Shown piece by piece: positions 25,795 through 33,912 of a stretch of 64,000 nt of DNA (position 1 is the stretch's first letter; each line of letters starts with the position of its first letter). Origin of the DNA: JANWVO01 sp037446555 (lineage in GTDB: Bacteria; Acidobacteriota; Terriglobia; Bryobacterales; Bryobacteraceae); the NCBI GenBank assembly GCA_037446555.1, contig JBBIIK010000013.1, forward strand, positions 12,911-76,910, read 5' to 3'. The notes beneath the pieces were generated by a model that was given only the letters and a program-made list of their open reading frames with translations, did not search any database and was not told the origin of the DNA. The translations under genes and the position numbers were made by a program.

Positions 25795-26577
25795 ATGAGA
25801 ATCCTCGCCATCGTTCTGATGACCTGCCTCGCCGGCGCCGCCGCGCAGCAGGCATCCCCTTGGCCCGAGGGCAAGCGTGCCGCCATCAGCCTCACCTTTG
25901 ACGATGCGCGCCCGAGCCAGATCGACACCGGGCTGCCGCTGCTCGAAAAGATGGGCGTGCGGGCCACATTCTTCGTTTTGCCGGACAACGTGGAGAAGCG
26001 CGTGGAGGGATGGAAGCGCGCCGCGGCGCAAGGTCATGAGATCGGCAATCACGCCATGACGCATCCCTGCACGGGCAACTATGCATTCTCGCGCGCCAAT
26101 GCGCTGGAGGACTATGACCTGGAGCGGATGGCGAAGGACATCGACGCGGCGCAGGCGGCCATCCGGAAGCTGCTGGGCATCTCTCCGGTGAGTTTCGCCT
26201 ATCCCTGCGGCCAGAGCTTCGTGGGCCGCGGGCGCCAGACGCGCAGCTATGTCCCGCTGGTGGCGGAGCGGTTCCTGCTGGGGCGCGGATACATGGGCGA
26301 GGCGGCCAACGACGTCGCGGCATTCGACCTGTCGCAAGCGATGGGAACGCCCTTCGACGACATGGCGCCGGAAGAAGTTCTGAAACTGGTCAAAGCCGCC
26401 GCCGCGGAAGGCCGGTGGATCATCCTCGTGGGGCATGACATCGGGCCCCGCAGGTTCCAGTCAGTGGACTCAGCCGCGATTGAGGCGGTCGCCGCCTACT
26501 CGAAAGACCCTGCGAACGGCATCTGGCTGGAAACGGCCGGCGCCGTGGCGCGGCATGTGGCCGGACGCACACGCTGA
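25795..26577 (+). CDS. Secreted polysaccharide deacetylase (NodB domain)
   Basis: 260 residues. Signal peptide at 1-18 (MRILAIVLMTCLAGAAAQ), then a CE4 NodB domain. Motif 1 ISLTFDDARPSQID carries the Asp pair, motif 2 GHEIGNHAMTHP carries the metal-binding histidines, and motif 3 FAYPCGQS is recognisable. Family members remove N- or O-acetyl groups from peptidoglycan, chitin or exopolysaccharide. AGGAG lies 6 nt before the ATG. Follows the sugar cassette by 53 bp in the same direction and may be part of the same transcription unit. It ends 23 bp from the convergent ABC transporter ATPase with no clear terminator between. Confidence 0.9.
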   Translation: MRILAIVLMTCLAGAAAQQASPWPEGKRAAISLTFDDARPSQIDTGLPLLEKMGVRATFFVLPDNVEKRVEGWKRAAAQGHEIGNHAMTHPCTGNYAFSRANALEDYDLERMAKDIDAAQAAIRKLLGISPVSFAYPCGQSFVGRGRQTRSYVPLVAERFLLGRGYMGEAANDVAAFDLSQAMGTPFDDMAPEEVLKLVKAAAAEGRWIILVGHDIGPRRFQSVDSAAIEAVAAYSKDPANGIWLETAGAVARHVAGRTR

Positions 26578-26600
26578 AATTCCCCGGACCTGCCCCGCGA

Positions 26601-27278
<678 letters not shown>

Positions 27279-27290
27279 GATGAAGTCCTG

Positions 27291-28391
27291 CTACTCGTAG
27301 GAAAGGGCCTCGATGGCGTCCTGCCGGGCGGCGCGAAGCCCGGGATAAAGCGCGCCCAGCAGGCTTGCCGTGAGCGAGACGGCCAGCGCGATGGGCCACC
27401 AGTCGGGGGCGATCTCGGATTGCAGGTTGGCCCGCACCTGCGTGTTGATCAGCCAGTGCGCGCCCAGCGACAGCAGGATGCCTGCGGCCCAGCCGGCGAC
27501 GGCCAGCACGACGGTTTCCCGCACCAGGATGCCGACGATGTCGAACGGGGAGGCGCCCAGCGCCTTGAGAATGCCGATCTCGCGCGTCCGCTCCAGAACG
27601 GTGGTGTACATCGTCAGCCCCACCACAAGGAAGCCGATGATGAGTGAGAGTCCGATGATGACGTAGATGAACGCCTGCAAGCCGGGGACGTTGCTCATGG
27701 AGAACAGGCTGAGGAACTCCTCGATGGAGTAGATCGAATAGCCCGTCAGCTCCGGCTGGCTCTTGAGGTACTCGACCACCTCGCGCGTGCGCGAAGAGTC
27801 GTCGAGCTTGAGAAACGCCTGGCTGAGCTTGCCCTCGCTGTTGGTGAGCTCCTGCAACCGGTGGAGGCGGACGAAGAGCCTCGACAGCTTGCCCGGCTCG
27901 ACCACGCCGCAGACGCGCCACTTGTGGTTCAGGAGGGTGACCGTGTCGCCCGCCTTCAGTTTCTGCTGCGCCGCATAGTACTCGTCGACGATGACATCGT
28001 CGTCGGCCTGGAAAGGGCCGCCTTCCAGAAAGCGGAAGGGGCCGCTCATGGCTACGAACTCGGCGTAGTCGATGCCGGCCATAGTGCTGATGCCGCCGAC
28101 GGGCTGCAGCGCGGTGCCGGTGGCCAGCGTCACGTTCGGCACGCCGCGGAAGTAACGAAGCACGCTCTGCGGCATGCTGGCGCCGGACAGCGAGATGGCG
28201 CTGGCGCCAGGGGGCTTGATCCAGATGTCGGCGCCGACGCCGCGGGCGCGGTTCATCGAGTCCTGCAGCATGCCGCGGCTGAGGCCGGCGACGGCGAGGA
28301 TCATGGTGACCTGGAAGCCGATGGAAAGAGCGCTGAGCGTGGTGCGCAACCGGCGGTGCTTCAGGTTTTCAAGGACGAGTCGGTTGATCAA
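27291..28391 (-). CDS. FtsX/MacB-type ABC transporter permease
   Basis: 366 residues. One transmembrane helix near the N-terminus (LRTTLSALSIGFQVTMILAV), a large periplasmic MacB-like domain (about 50-240), then three C-terminal helices with the FtsX signature (GLTMYTTVLERTREIGILKA, near 265). TTG at 28391 is the start because the family N-terminus NRLVLENLKHRRLRT follows directly; GGAGG sits 12 nt upstream and TAGAAT at 28427-28422 is a plausible -10 with a leader of about 30 nt. Forms the transporter with the ATPase encoded next. Confidence 0.88.
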   Translation of the reverse strand: MINRLVLENLKHRRLRTTLSALSIGFQVTMILAVAGLSRGMLQDSMNRARGVGADIWIKPPGASAISLSGASMPQSVLRYFRGVPNVTLATGTALQPVGGISTMAGIDYAEFVAMSGPFRFLEGGPFQADDDVIVDEYYAAQQKLKAGDTVTLLNHKWRVCGVVEPGKLSRLFVRLHRLQELTNSEGKLSQAFLKLDDSSRTREVVEYLKSQPELTGYSIYSIEEFLSLFSMSNVPGLQAFIYVIIGLSLIIGFLVVGLTMYTTVLERTREIGILKALGASPFDIVGILVRETVVLAVAGWAAGILLSLGAHWLINTQVRANLQSEIAPDWWPIALAVSLTASLLGALYPGLRAARQDAIEALSYE

Positions 28392-28421
28392 CGGCTTGAG
28401 CGGCCTCCGGCCGGATTTTCC

Positions 28422-28427
28422 ATTCTA
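28422..28427 (-). promoter_or_regulatory. Candidate -10 (TAGAAT) for the FtsX-type permease operon
   Basis: On the minus strand TAGAAT (28427 to 28422) is followed by a leader of about 30 nt containing GGAGG before the TTG start. This is one of the leadered promoters in the window. Confidence 0.4.
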
Positions 28428-28460
28428 CCGTCTGGGCCTCATTCGACGCCCGCGCGGGCT

Positions 28461-29465
28461 TCACATCCAGAGGCTGCGCCGGCGCCCTCGCAGCAGGAGG
28501 ATGAAGACGGGCCCGCCGACCAGCGCCGTCACGACGCTGACGGGCAACTCCACGCTGAGCAGCGTGCGGGCAGCTGTGTCGCACAGGGCGAGGAAGGCGC
28601 CGCCGGCGAGGAAGGAAGCCGGCAGCAGCACACGGTGGTCGCTGCCAATGAGGAGCCGCAAGGCGTGGGGCACCACCAGCCCGACAAAGCCGATCGGACC
28701 GGTGACGGCAGTGACGGCGGCGGCCAGCAGGCTGCCGGCCAGGTATCCGGCCAGCAGCAGCCGTTGCGGAGAAGCCCCTCGCGCGGCGGCCCAGTCTTCG
28801 CCGACGGCCATCAGGTTCCAGTGCCGGCCGAGCGCACAAGCCACTGCGGAGACAGGCAGCACGACCAGCGCCAGCCCGGCAAGCACGGGCGCCGGAACCG
28901 GGTCGATGTTGCCCATCAGCCAGTGGACGATGGCGAAGCTCTGGCCCACGCTGGCCAGGTTGTGCAGCAGCATGATGAGCGAACTGGCAATGCTGTTGAC
29001 GGCGACTCCTGCCAGCAGCAGCGTGAACGAATAAACGCGCCGGCCTTCGGCGGCGACCGTGATCACCACGGCGAGTACGGCCAGCGCGCCGGCGGCGGCG
29101 CCGGCCCACAGCGCCGGCAGTCCCAGCAGCGAATGCGCTCCCAGCACGATCATTAGCACCGCCCCAAGGCTCGCGCCGCTGGAGACCCCAAGGGTGAACG
29201 GCGAAGCCAGCGGATCGCGCAACAGCGCCTGGAAGAGCACGCCCGCCAGCGCCAGGGCGCCGCCGCTGAGCATGGCCAACAGTGCCCGCGGCCAGCGCAC
29301 GGAGAAAAACATCTGGGCATCGGGGAATTCGCCCCGCCAGGCTTTCACCAGGTCGATGCGCACGGGGCCGGCCAGAGGGGTGAGCACCAGGACCACAAGC
29401 GCAAACAGCGCCGCCGCCGTCAGGATGCGCGCGGCGCGGCCCGGAGTGAGCGGATCAATCCCCAT
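28461..29465 (-). CDS. btuC: FecCD/BtuC-type ABC transporter permease
   Basis: 334 residues with 8-10 membrane helices. Inner-membrane channel for cobalamin or iron-siderophore import. Family motifs are visible: FFSVRWPRALLAMLSGGALALAG near residue 55, LLRDPLASPFTLGVSSGASLGA (near 85), and the C-terminal GPIGFVGLVVPHALRLLIGSDHR (the ATPase-coupling region). It is the last gene of the mini-cobQ / cobD-like / btuF / btuD / btuC run and overlaps the btuD end by 11 bp. The neighbouring CobD-like gene makes cobalamin the likely substrate. Confidence 0.88.
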   Translation of the reverse strand: MGIDPLTPGRAARILTAAALFALVVLVLTPLAGPVRIDLVKAWRGEFPDAQMFFSVRWPRALLAMLSGGALALAGVLFQALLRDPLASPFTLGVSSGASLGAVLMIVLGAHSLLGLPALWAGAAAGALAVLAVVITVAAEGRRVYSFTLLLAGVAVNSIASSLIMLLHNLASVGQSFAIVHWLMGNIDPVPAPVLAGLALVVLPVSAVACALGRHWNLMAVGEDWAAARGASPQRLLLAGYLAGSLLAAAVTAVTGPIGFVGLVVPHALRLLIGSDHRVLLPASFLAGGAFLALCDTAARTLLSVELPVSVVTALVGGPVFILLLRGRRRSLWM

Positions 29466-30225
29466 AGGCGATCCATGCCTTGCCGTCGCGCCGCGTCAGC
29501 CATTCGGCCGTAACGCCGAAAACCTCGCGGATCCGCTCCGCCGCCAGCGCATCGCAGGGCGCGGCGTCGGCGATGACGCGGCCGCCGCGCAGCGCCACCA
29601 CGCGTCCGGCATACGAAGCGGCCAGATTCACGTCATGGGTGACGGCGATCACCAGCAGCCCCTCTCGCGCCAGGCGGCGGAGCAGGTCGTAGATCATCAA
29701 CTGGTGATGCAAGTCGAGAAACGCGGCCGGCTCGTCCAGCAACAGCGCCGCGGGCTTCTGCGCCAGCGCCGCCGCGAGCATCACGCGCTGGCGTTCGCCT
29801 CCGCTCAGGGACCGGAAATCGCGGCTCGCGAGCAGAGCCGTATCTGTCGCCTCCATCGCCTCGCGCACCGCCAGCCAGTCCTCCCGGCTGTCGAAGAAAC
29901 CGCCCGCGTAAGGCGTTCGGCCCATCAGCACAACCTGCTCGGCCGTAAATGGAAAATCGAAGCGGAGCGTCTGCGGCACGAAAGCTGCCAAGCGGGCGAA
30001 CTCGCGGCGGCGCCAGCGGTCCACGGAGCGCCTGTTCAGCAGGCACTGGCCCTCAAAGCCGCGCCGCAGCCCCGCCATGATCCCGAGCAGCGTGGACTTG
30101 CCCGCCCCGTTCGGTCCGATGAGCGTGACCAGCTCCGGCTGCAGAAAGCGCAGGGAAACGCCCTCGAGCACGGCCGCGCCGTCATAACGCATTCCCACGC
30201 CTTGCAGCTCGTACTGCACCCTCAT
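29455..30225 (-). CDS. btuD: BtuD-type ABC transporter ATP-binding protein
   Basis: 256 residues, cytoplasmic ATPase of the importer. It has Walker A GPNGAGKSTLLGIMAGL (near residue 36), signature LSGGERQRVMLAAALAQ, Walker B ALLLDEPAAFLDLHHQ and H-loop AVTHDVNLAA. ATG at 30225 is chosen because it overlaps the upstream btuF stop by one base (TGATG) and begins the ABC domain directly (MRVQYELQGVGMRYDG). Overlaps btuC by 11 bp, so all three importer genes are coupled. Confidence 0.9.
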   Translation of the reverse strand: MRVQYELQGVGMRYDGAAVLEGVSLRFLQPELVTLIGPNGAGKSTLLGIMAGLRRGFEGQCLLNRRSVDRWRRREFARLAAFVPQTLRFDFPFTAEQVVLMGRTPYAGGFFDSREDWLAVREAMEATDTALLASRDFRSLSGGERQRVMLAAALAQKPAALLLDEPAAFLDLHHQLMIYDLLRRLAREGLLVIAVTHDVNLAASYAGRVVALRGGRVIADAAPCDALAAERIREVFGVTAEWLTRRDGKAWIAYGD

Positions 30226-31073
30226 CAAGCGCCGGCTCCGTGGATCAGCTCGAACATCCCCCGGGCCGCCTCGCCAACGCGCGGCCCCGGCCGGATCAAG
30301 ACCTCGGAGGCGGCTTGGCGCACCCGGTTGTCGCGCACCGCGCGAATCAGACGGTACTGCCCCCACACGGTCCGGAACTGCTCCGGCGGTTCGAGCGGCT
30401 TGCCCTCGTGATGCGCAAAGTCGCCCATGTCGAGGATCACGTCGGGATCGGCGGCCACGATCTGTTCCACCGAGACGCGTGGATAGCCCATGGGCGAACC
30501 GGCCAGCGCGTTCACGCCGCCGGCCAGGCGGATCAGCTCGTCCAGGAAGGTGCCCGGCCCGGCGCCTACCATGCCCTGCAATGTGCCGGGCGAGCGGCCC
30601 ACCAGGAACAGCACTTTGCGCCGCGGCAGCGCCGCAGCGCGGCGGCGCACGTCCTCCAGTTGCCCTTCGATGGATTCCGCCAATGCGCGCCCGCGGTCTT
30701 CCACGCCCGCCAGCCGGGCGATCTCACGGATCGAGGCCAGAATCTCGGCGATGGAGTCCTGCGGCACCTCTACGGTCCGCAGGCCGAGTTGCGACAGCCG
30801 ATCGGCCAGGCGCACGGGATTGCGCACCACCAGCACGAGATCGGGCCGCTGCGCGAGGATGCGCTCGAAGCTAGGCTCCAGAAATGTACCGATCCTCGGC
30901 TTGGAGGCGGCTTCGGGCGGGTAGCGGCAGAACTCGGTGACTCCCACAATGCGCGGGCCCAGCCCGAGGGCGAACAGAGTCTCCGTAAGCGATGGCGCGG
31001 TGGAGACGATGCGCTGTGGCGGCGCGGCCTGTATGGCCGCCGTCAGGACCAGGGCAAGAATCAGGCGGCGCAA
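30225..31073 (-). CDS. btuF: BtuF-type periplasmic cobalamin-binding protein
   Basis: 282 residues. Class III substrate-binding protein that captures vitamin B12 in the periplasm. Signal peptide RRLILALVLTAAIQA, then PPQRIVSTAPSLTETLFALG, a GVTEFCRYPPEA loop and C-terminal SVEQIVAADPDVILDMGDF. TTG at 31073 is the only start that gives the signal peptide directly; it lies inside the 3' end of the cobD-like gene (13-bp overlap). No lipobox Cys is seen, so it should be a free periplasmic protein. A siderophore-type substrate cannot be excluded. Confidence 0.85.
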   Translation of the reverse strand: MRRLILALVLTAAIQAAPPQRIVSTAPSLTETLFALGLGPRIVGVTEFCRYPPEAASKPRIGTFLEPSFERILAQRPDLVLVVRNPVRLADRLSQLGLRTVEVPQDSIAEILASIREIARLAGVEDRGRALAESIEGQLEDVRRRAAALPRRKVLFLVGRSPGTLQGMVGAGPGTFLDELIRLAGGVNALAGSPMGYPRVSVEQIVAADPDVILDMGDFAHHEGKPLEPPEQFRTVWGQYRLIRAVRDNRVRQAASEVLIRPGPRVGEAARGMFELIHGAGA

Positions 31074-32080
31074 AAGTACTCCCGGGCGGCGGCCAGGAAG
31101 CGCTCGTTCTCCGGGCGCGTGCGAACGGCAAACCGCACAGCCTCTCCGTCCACGCCCGGCAGCCGCGAACAGTTGCGCAACAGGATCTTGCGCTCCAGGA
31201 ACCATTCGCACACCTCGGCCGCGGGGCGGTCCGTGTAAGCCAGTAGATAGTTGGCCTCGCCCGGCAACACGCGCAGGCCGTTCAGCTCTTCGAGCGCCTC
31301 CAGCAGCCACGCGCGCTCCTCCTCCACCAGCCGGCGCGTGCGTTCGGCATGCCCGGTGTCGCGCACGGCCGCCAGCGCTGCCGCTTCGGCCAGCGTGCTC
31401 ACGCGCCACGGCTCGCGCTTCCGTTGCAGCCGCCGGATCCATTCCGGCGAGCCCGCCAGCGCCCCCACCCGGAGACCAGGCAGCGCATGGAACTTCGACA
31501 GGGACCGCAGCACCAGAACATTGGGGTGACCCTGAATCCAGCCGATAGCCGATTCCAGCCGCGTGAACTCGATGAAGCTCTCGTCGATCAACACCGGCCC
31601 ATCGCGGCTGGCCACGGCGCGTTTGACAGCCTCCAATGGAACCGAGACTCCTGTCGGATTGCCCGGCTGGCTCACGACCAGCAGCCCGCGCTGCGGCCAG
31701 GATTCGGGCTCGGTGGCCGGAACGCGGTGCGCATGGGGAAACGCACGGTAGAACTCCGCCCACACTGGAACGGCCAGCGTGGCGGGCCCGTTCCAGCCCG
31801 CCCGAGCCAGAAAGTGCACCAGTTCCGTGCCTCCGCCGCCTACAAGCACCTGTTCCGGCCCGATCTCCCAGGCTTCGGCCAGCGCAACGGTCAACTGCTC
31901 GGGCAGCGGATCGGGATAGAGAGCTACGCGGTCTAGGGCCTCCTCGATGGCGGGCCTCACAGCCAAGGATGGGCCCAGCGGGTTGATACTTGCGCTCAGA
32001 TCGAGAATCTCGCGCCAGTCCCAGCCGCGGGCTCTGGCCACAGCCAACACATTTCCACCGTGCGTGACGATCAATCTCAT
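31061..32080 (-). CDS. CobD-like threonine-phosphate decarboxylase / HisC-fold aminotransferase
   Basis: 339 residues. PLP enzyme of fold type I. Members in cobalamin operons decarboxylate L-threonine O-3-phosphate to (R)-1-amino-2-propanol phosphate, the linker of the nucleotide loop. Family start RLIVTHGGNVLAVARARGWD and INPLGPS are CobD-like. PLP-site motifs: QPGNPTGVS, LIDESFIEF and LRSLSKFHALPGLRVG with the Schiff-base Lys (near residue 205). ATG 32080 is chosen for this N-terminus; GGGAGG directly abuts the ATG. Position between the mini-CobQ gene and btuF supports the cobalamin role over histidinol-phosphate aminotransferase. Confidence 0.82.
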   Translation of the reverse strand: MRLIVTHGGNVLAVARARGWDWREILDLSASINPLGPSLAVRPAIEEALDRVALYPDPLPEQLTVALAEAWEIGPEQVLVGGGGTELVHFLARAGWNGPATLAVPVWAEFYRAFPHAHRVPATEPESWPQRGLLVVSQPGNPTGVSVPLEAVKRAVASRDGPVLIDESFIEFTRLESAIGWIQGHPNVLVLRSLSKFHALPGLRVGALAGSPEWIRRLQRKREPWRVSTLAEAAALAAVRDTGHAERTRRLVEEERAWLLEALEELNGLRVLPGEANYLLAYTDRPAAEVCEWFLERKILLRNCSRLPGVDGEAVRFAVRTRPENERFLAAAREYFCAA

Positions 32081-32188
32081 CCTCCCCGCTGCCGCTGAAA
32101 ATCCGGCACGGATGGCCGTCTGCGCCAGCGGCGCCATCCACTTCCGCCCCGGCCGGTCCTGGCGCACGCCGCCAAGGCCTTCCATTCC

Positions 32189-33097
32189 CTAATCTACTAC
32201 GCTGCTGCCGGATGAAGTCCACCAGCCCCAGTGGAGGGATTCCAACACCCTCTTTTGCTCGGCCCACGGGGCAACCCAGGCCGCCAGCTCTTCAAACACT
32301 TCGTCGTCGGGCATCGGAGGCGCCATCCTGCGCCCGAGCAGCAGCGACAACCGCCGGTAATCGGAAAGATCCTCGCGCTCCACGACGCGAGCACCGCCGG
32401 CCTCCCAACCGCAACTGGCCACTACTGCGCCGCCGAGAGCCTGTTCGCGGAACCACGCGGCGAGTCCCGTTTCTTCCAGCCAGACGGCATCGTGCCCCGC
32501 ATCGGAAGTCGCCGGCACGAAGAGAAACTCGAACTGCCCGACACCCGGCGCCGCCAGCCACTCGGCGCCGCGCAGCAGGGCGAGGTCGCGGAAATCGAGC
32601 AGATGGGGCAGGCTCACCACGCCAATGCGCGGCCGTGTCGCGTACTCGTAGTCCGGCAGACCCTCCACCTCAGGCACGGTCCCGTGCGTGACGGCAGGCG
32701 AAAAAGCGGCAAGCGGAAAGCCGTTCACGCGCAATCCACCAGCAGCCCGTTCCACGCGGATCTGCGGGAGGCGGCTCAGCGCGCCGGGAACCGTCTGCGC
32801 TTCCACGATCACCACGTCGCCCCGGAGCGCGACCTCCTCCAGGCGGGTCCACTCGGACTCAAACAGCGGCTCGGGCGCCAGCCGGCAGGCCTCTGCCAGC
32901 AGCGCCGCAGCGCGAGAGACGGTTCCGCCGCCGGGGCAGGCCGCTTGATGGGCGCCGGCGGCGCCCAGATGCAGGGGTGCCGGACGAAGACCCTGGTTGG
33001 CCAGCCAGCGGGCGAGCCCGCAGGCGACATGAGTCTTGCCCTCTCCGGCATGGGCGCTGGTGATGATCACAGCGTGCGGCAATGTCGCTTCTTGCAT
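32189..33097 (-). CDS. Reduced cobyric-acid-synthase (CobQ)-like protein
   Basis: 302 residues, against about 490 for CobQ. The N-terminal P-loop domain has TSAHAGEGKTHVACGLARWL (Walker A near 16-22) and VVIVEAQTVPGALSRLP, which aligns with the CobQ VEGAGSPAEINL motif. The C-terminal half has RPRIGVVSLPHLLDFRDLALL and VASCGWEAGG, matching PRIAVVRLPHISNFTD and GICGGYQMLG of the glutaminase domain. The long linker is shortened and the His motif of the glutaminase triad (GYEIHMG) is not visible. It heads the cobalamin operon. CobQ amidates the corrin ring using glutamine; this version may use ammonia, have another substrate, or be non-catalytic. Confidence 0.6.
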   Translation of the reverse strand: MQEATLPHAVIITSAHAGEGKTHVACGLARWLANQGLRPAPLHLGAAGAHQAACPGGGTVSRAAALLAEACRLAPEPLFESEWTRLEEVALRGDVVIVEAQTVPGALSRLPQIRVERAAGGLRVNGFPLAAFSPAVTHGTVPEVEGLPDYEYATRPRIGVVSLPHLLDFRDLALLRGAEWLAAPGVGQFEFLFVPATSDAGHDAVWLEETGLAAWFREQALGGAVVASCGWEAGGARVVEREDLSDYRRLSLLLGRRMAPPMPDDEVFEELAAWVAPWAEQKRVLESLHWGWWTSSGSSVVD

Positions 33098-33130
33098 CGG
33101 GTGTGGAGGAGCGGCCGCGCTACGCAGCTG

Positions 33131-33155
33131 CTTCTACCAGCTTAGCTGGCAGAAG
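33131..33155. repeat. Near-perfect inverted repeat upstream of the cobalamin operon
   Basis: CTTCTACCAGCT (33131-33142) and AGCTGGCAGAAG (33144-33155) are inverted copies with one mismatch and one central base. The palindrome lies 34 bp upstream of the mini-cobQ ATG and downstream of the Rrf2 gene, both on the minus strand. No T-tract follows on the minus strand, so an operator or an mRNA hairpin is more likely than a terminator. I see no cobalamin-riboswitch core here. Confidence 0.6.
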
Positions 33156-33218
33156 CGTGCACCGAGGGTGGGTAGGGACAGTCCACGCCTGCGCCGCTCT
33201 GCAGGCGCACGGAGGGAA

Positions 33219-33707
33219 TCAAGAGAACCGGGTCCCGGCACCCTCCAGCGCCGCCGCAGCCGCCGGTTCGCGCATCAAGGCTTTCATCTCCTGCTCGTTG
33301 CGTAGCAGGTCCCGGAGCGTGGTCCTGCCCAGAATTCCGTCCAGGCTCTTCTGCACGGCGCTCCAGAGAATCTTCAGCGAGCAGTCCTCCACGTGCGTGC
33401 AGTTCCGCTCCAGCCCCGCATGCCGGTCGCAGAAATGGGCATTGAAGAAGCTGCCTCCGAGCAGCCCCACGACTTCCGCGACGCTGATATCGGCAGCCGG
33501 CTTGGCCAGCGTGTAACCGCCCGCCTGCCCGCGAACGCTCTTGACCAGCCCTCCGAGACGCAGAATGCGCATCAGCTTGGCGACATTCGGGACGGAGAGG
33601 CCCTCCGCCCTGCTGATTTCCGGGATGCTATGGCTCCGGTCCTCCCCATGGCGCGCCATGTACAGAAGACAGCGCAGCCCATATTCTTCCTGAGCGCTCA
33701 GCTTCAT
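33219..33707 (-). CDS. Rrf2-family transcriptional regulator with three-cysteine cluster
   Basis: 162 residues. Winged-helix Rrf2 protein: MKLSAQEEYGLRCLLYMARH, recognition region GLSVPNVAKLMRILRLGGLV, the GYTLAKPAADISVAEVVGLL wing. Three cysteines (Cys93, Cys103, Cys109; spacing C-x9-C-x5-C) fall where IscR and NsrR bind an Fe-S cluster, so it probably senses iron, nitric oxide or redox state. ATG 33707 is chosen from the family start; TACAAT lies 6 nt before it. It precedes the cobalamin genes in the same direction with 121 bp between, and lies back-to-back with glycogen phosphorylase, so either could be a target. Confidence 0.9.
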   Translation of the reverse strand: MKLSAQEEYGLRCLLYMARHGEDRSHSIPEISRAEGLSVPNVAKLMRILRLGGLVKSVRGQAGGYTLAKPAADISVAEVVGLLGGSFFNAHFCDRHAGLERNCTHVEDCSLKILWSAVQKSLDGILGRTTLRDLLRNEQEMKALMREPAAAAALEGAGTRFS

Positions 33708-33713
33708 GCTTTC

Positions 33714-33719
33714 ATTGTA
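33714..33719 (-). promoter_or_regulatory. Candidate -10 (TACAAT) for the Rrf2 gene
   Basis: On the minus strand TACAAT (33719 to 33714) ends 6 nt before ATG 33707, with GAAAGC in the gap. A TTGATC -35-like element sits about 15 nt further upstream. Predicts a leaderless mRNA. Confidence 0.5.
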
Positions 33720-33912
33720 CGTCAAGATGGCCCAGATCAAGACAAAAAGATAACAAACCCGTTTGTTCTGGTATCCCGTTCCGGGCGCCAGGGGCGGAAT
33801 TGCGAACCCGGCGCGAACCATAGGCATCCAAAAAGACAGAGACGCAGGGTGATAACGCGCAGCCGGTTGGGCCAAGGCATCTGTCTGCTACCTTAGAAGG
33901 CTGAGAGTATCT

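Noticed and set aside
33098..33218. Cobalamin riboswitch upstream of the B12 operon
   Set aside because: The expected core elements (GCCACTG box and matching L5-L13 kissing partner) are absent; only the palindrome is seen.
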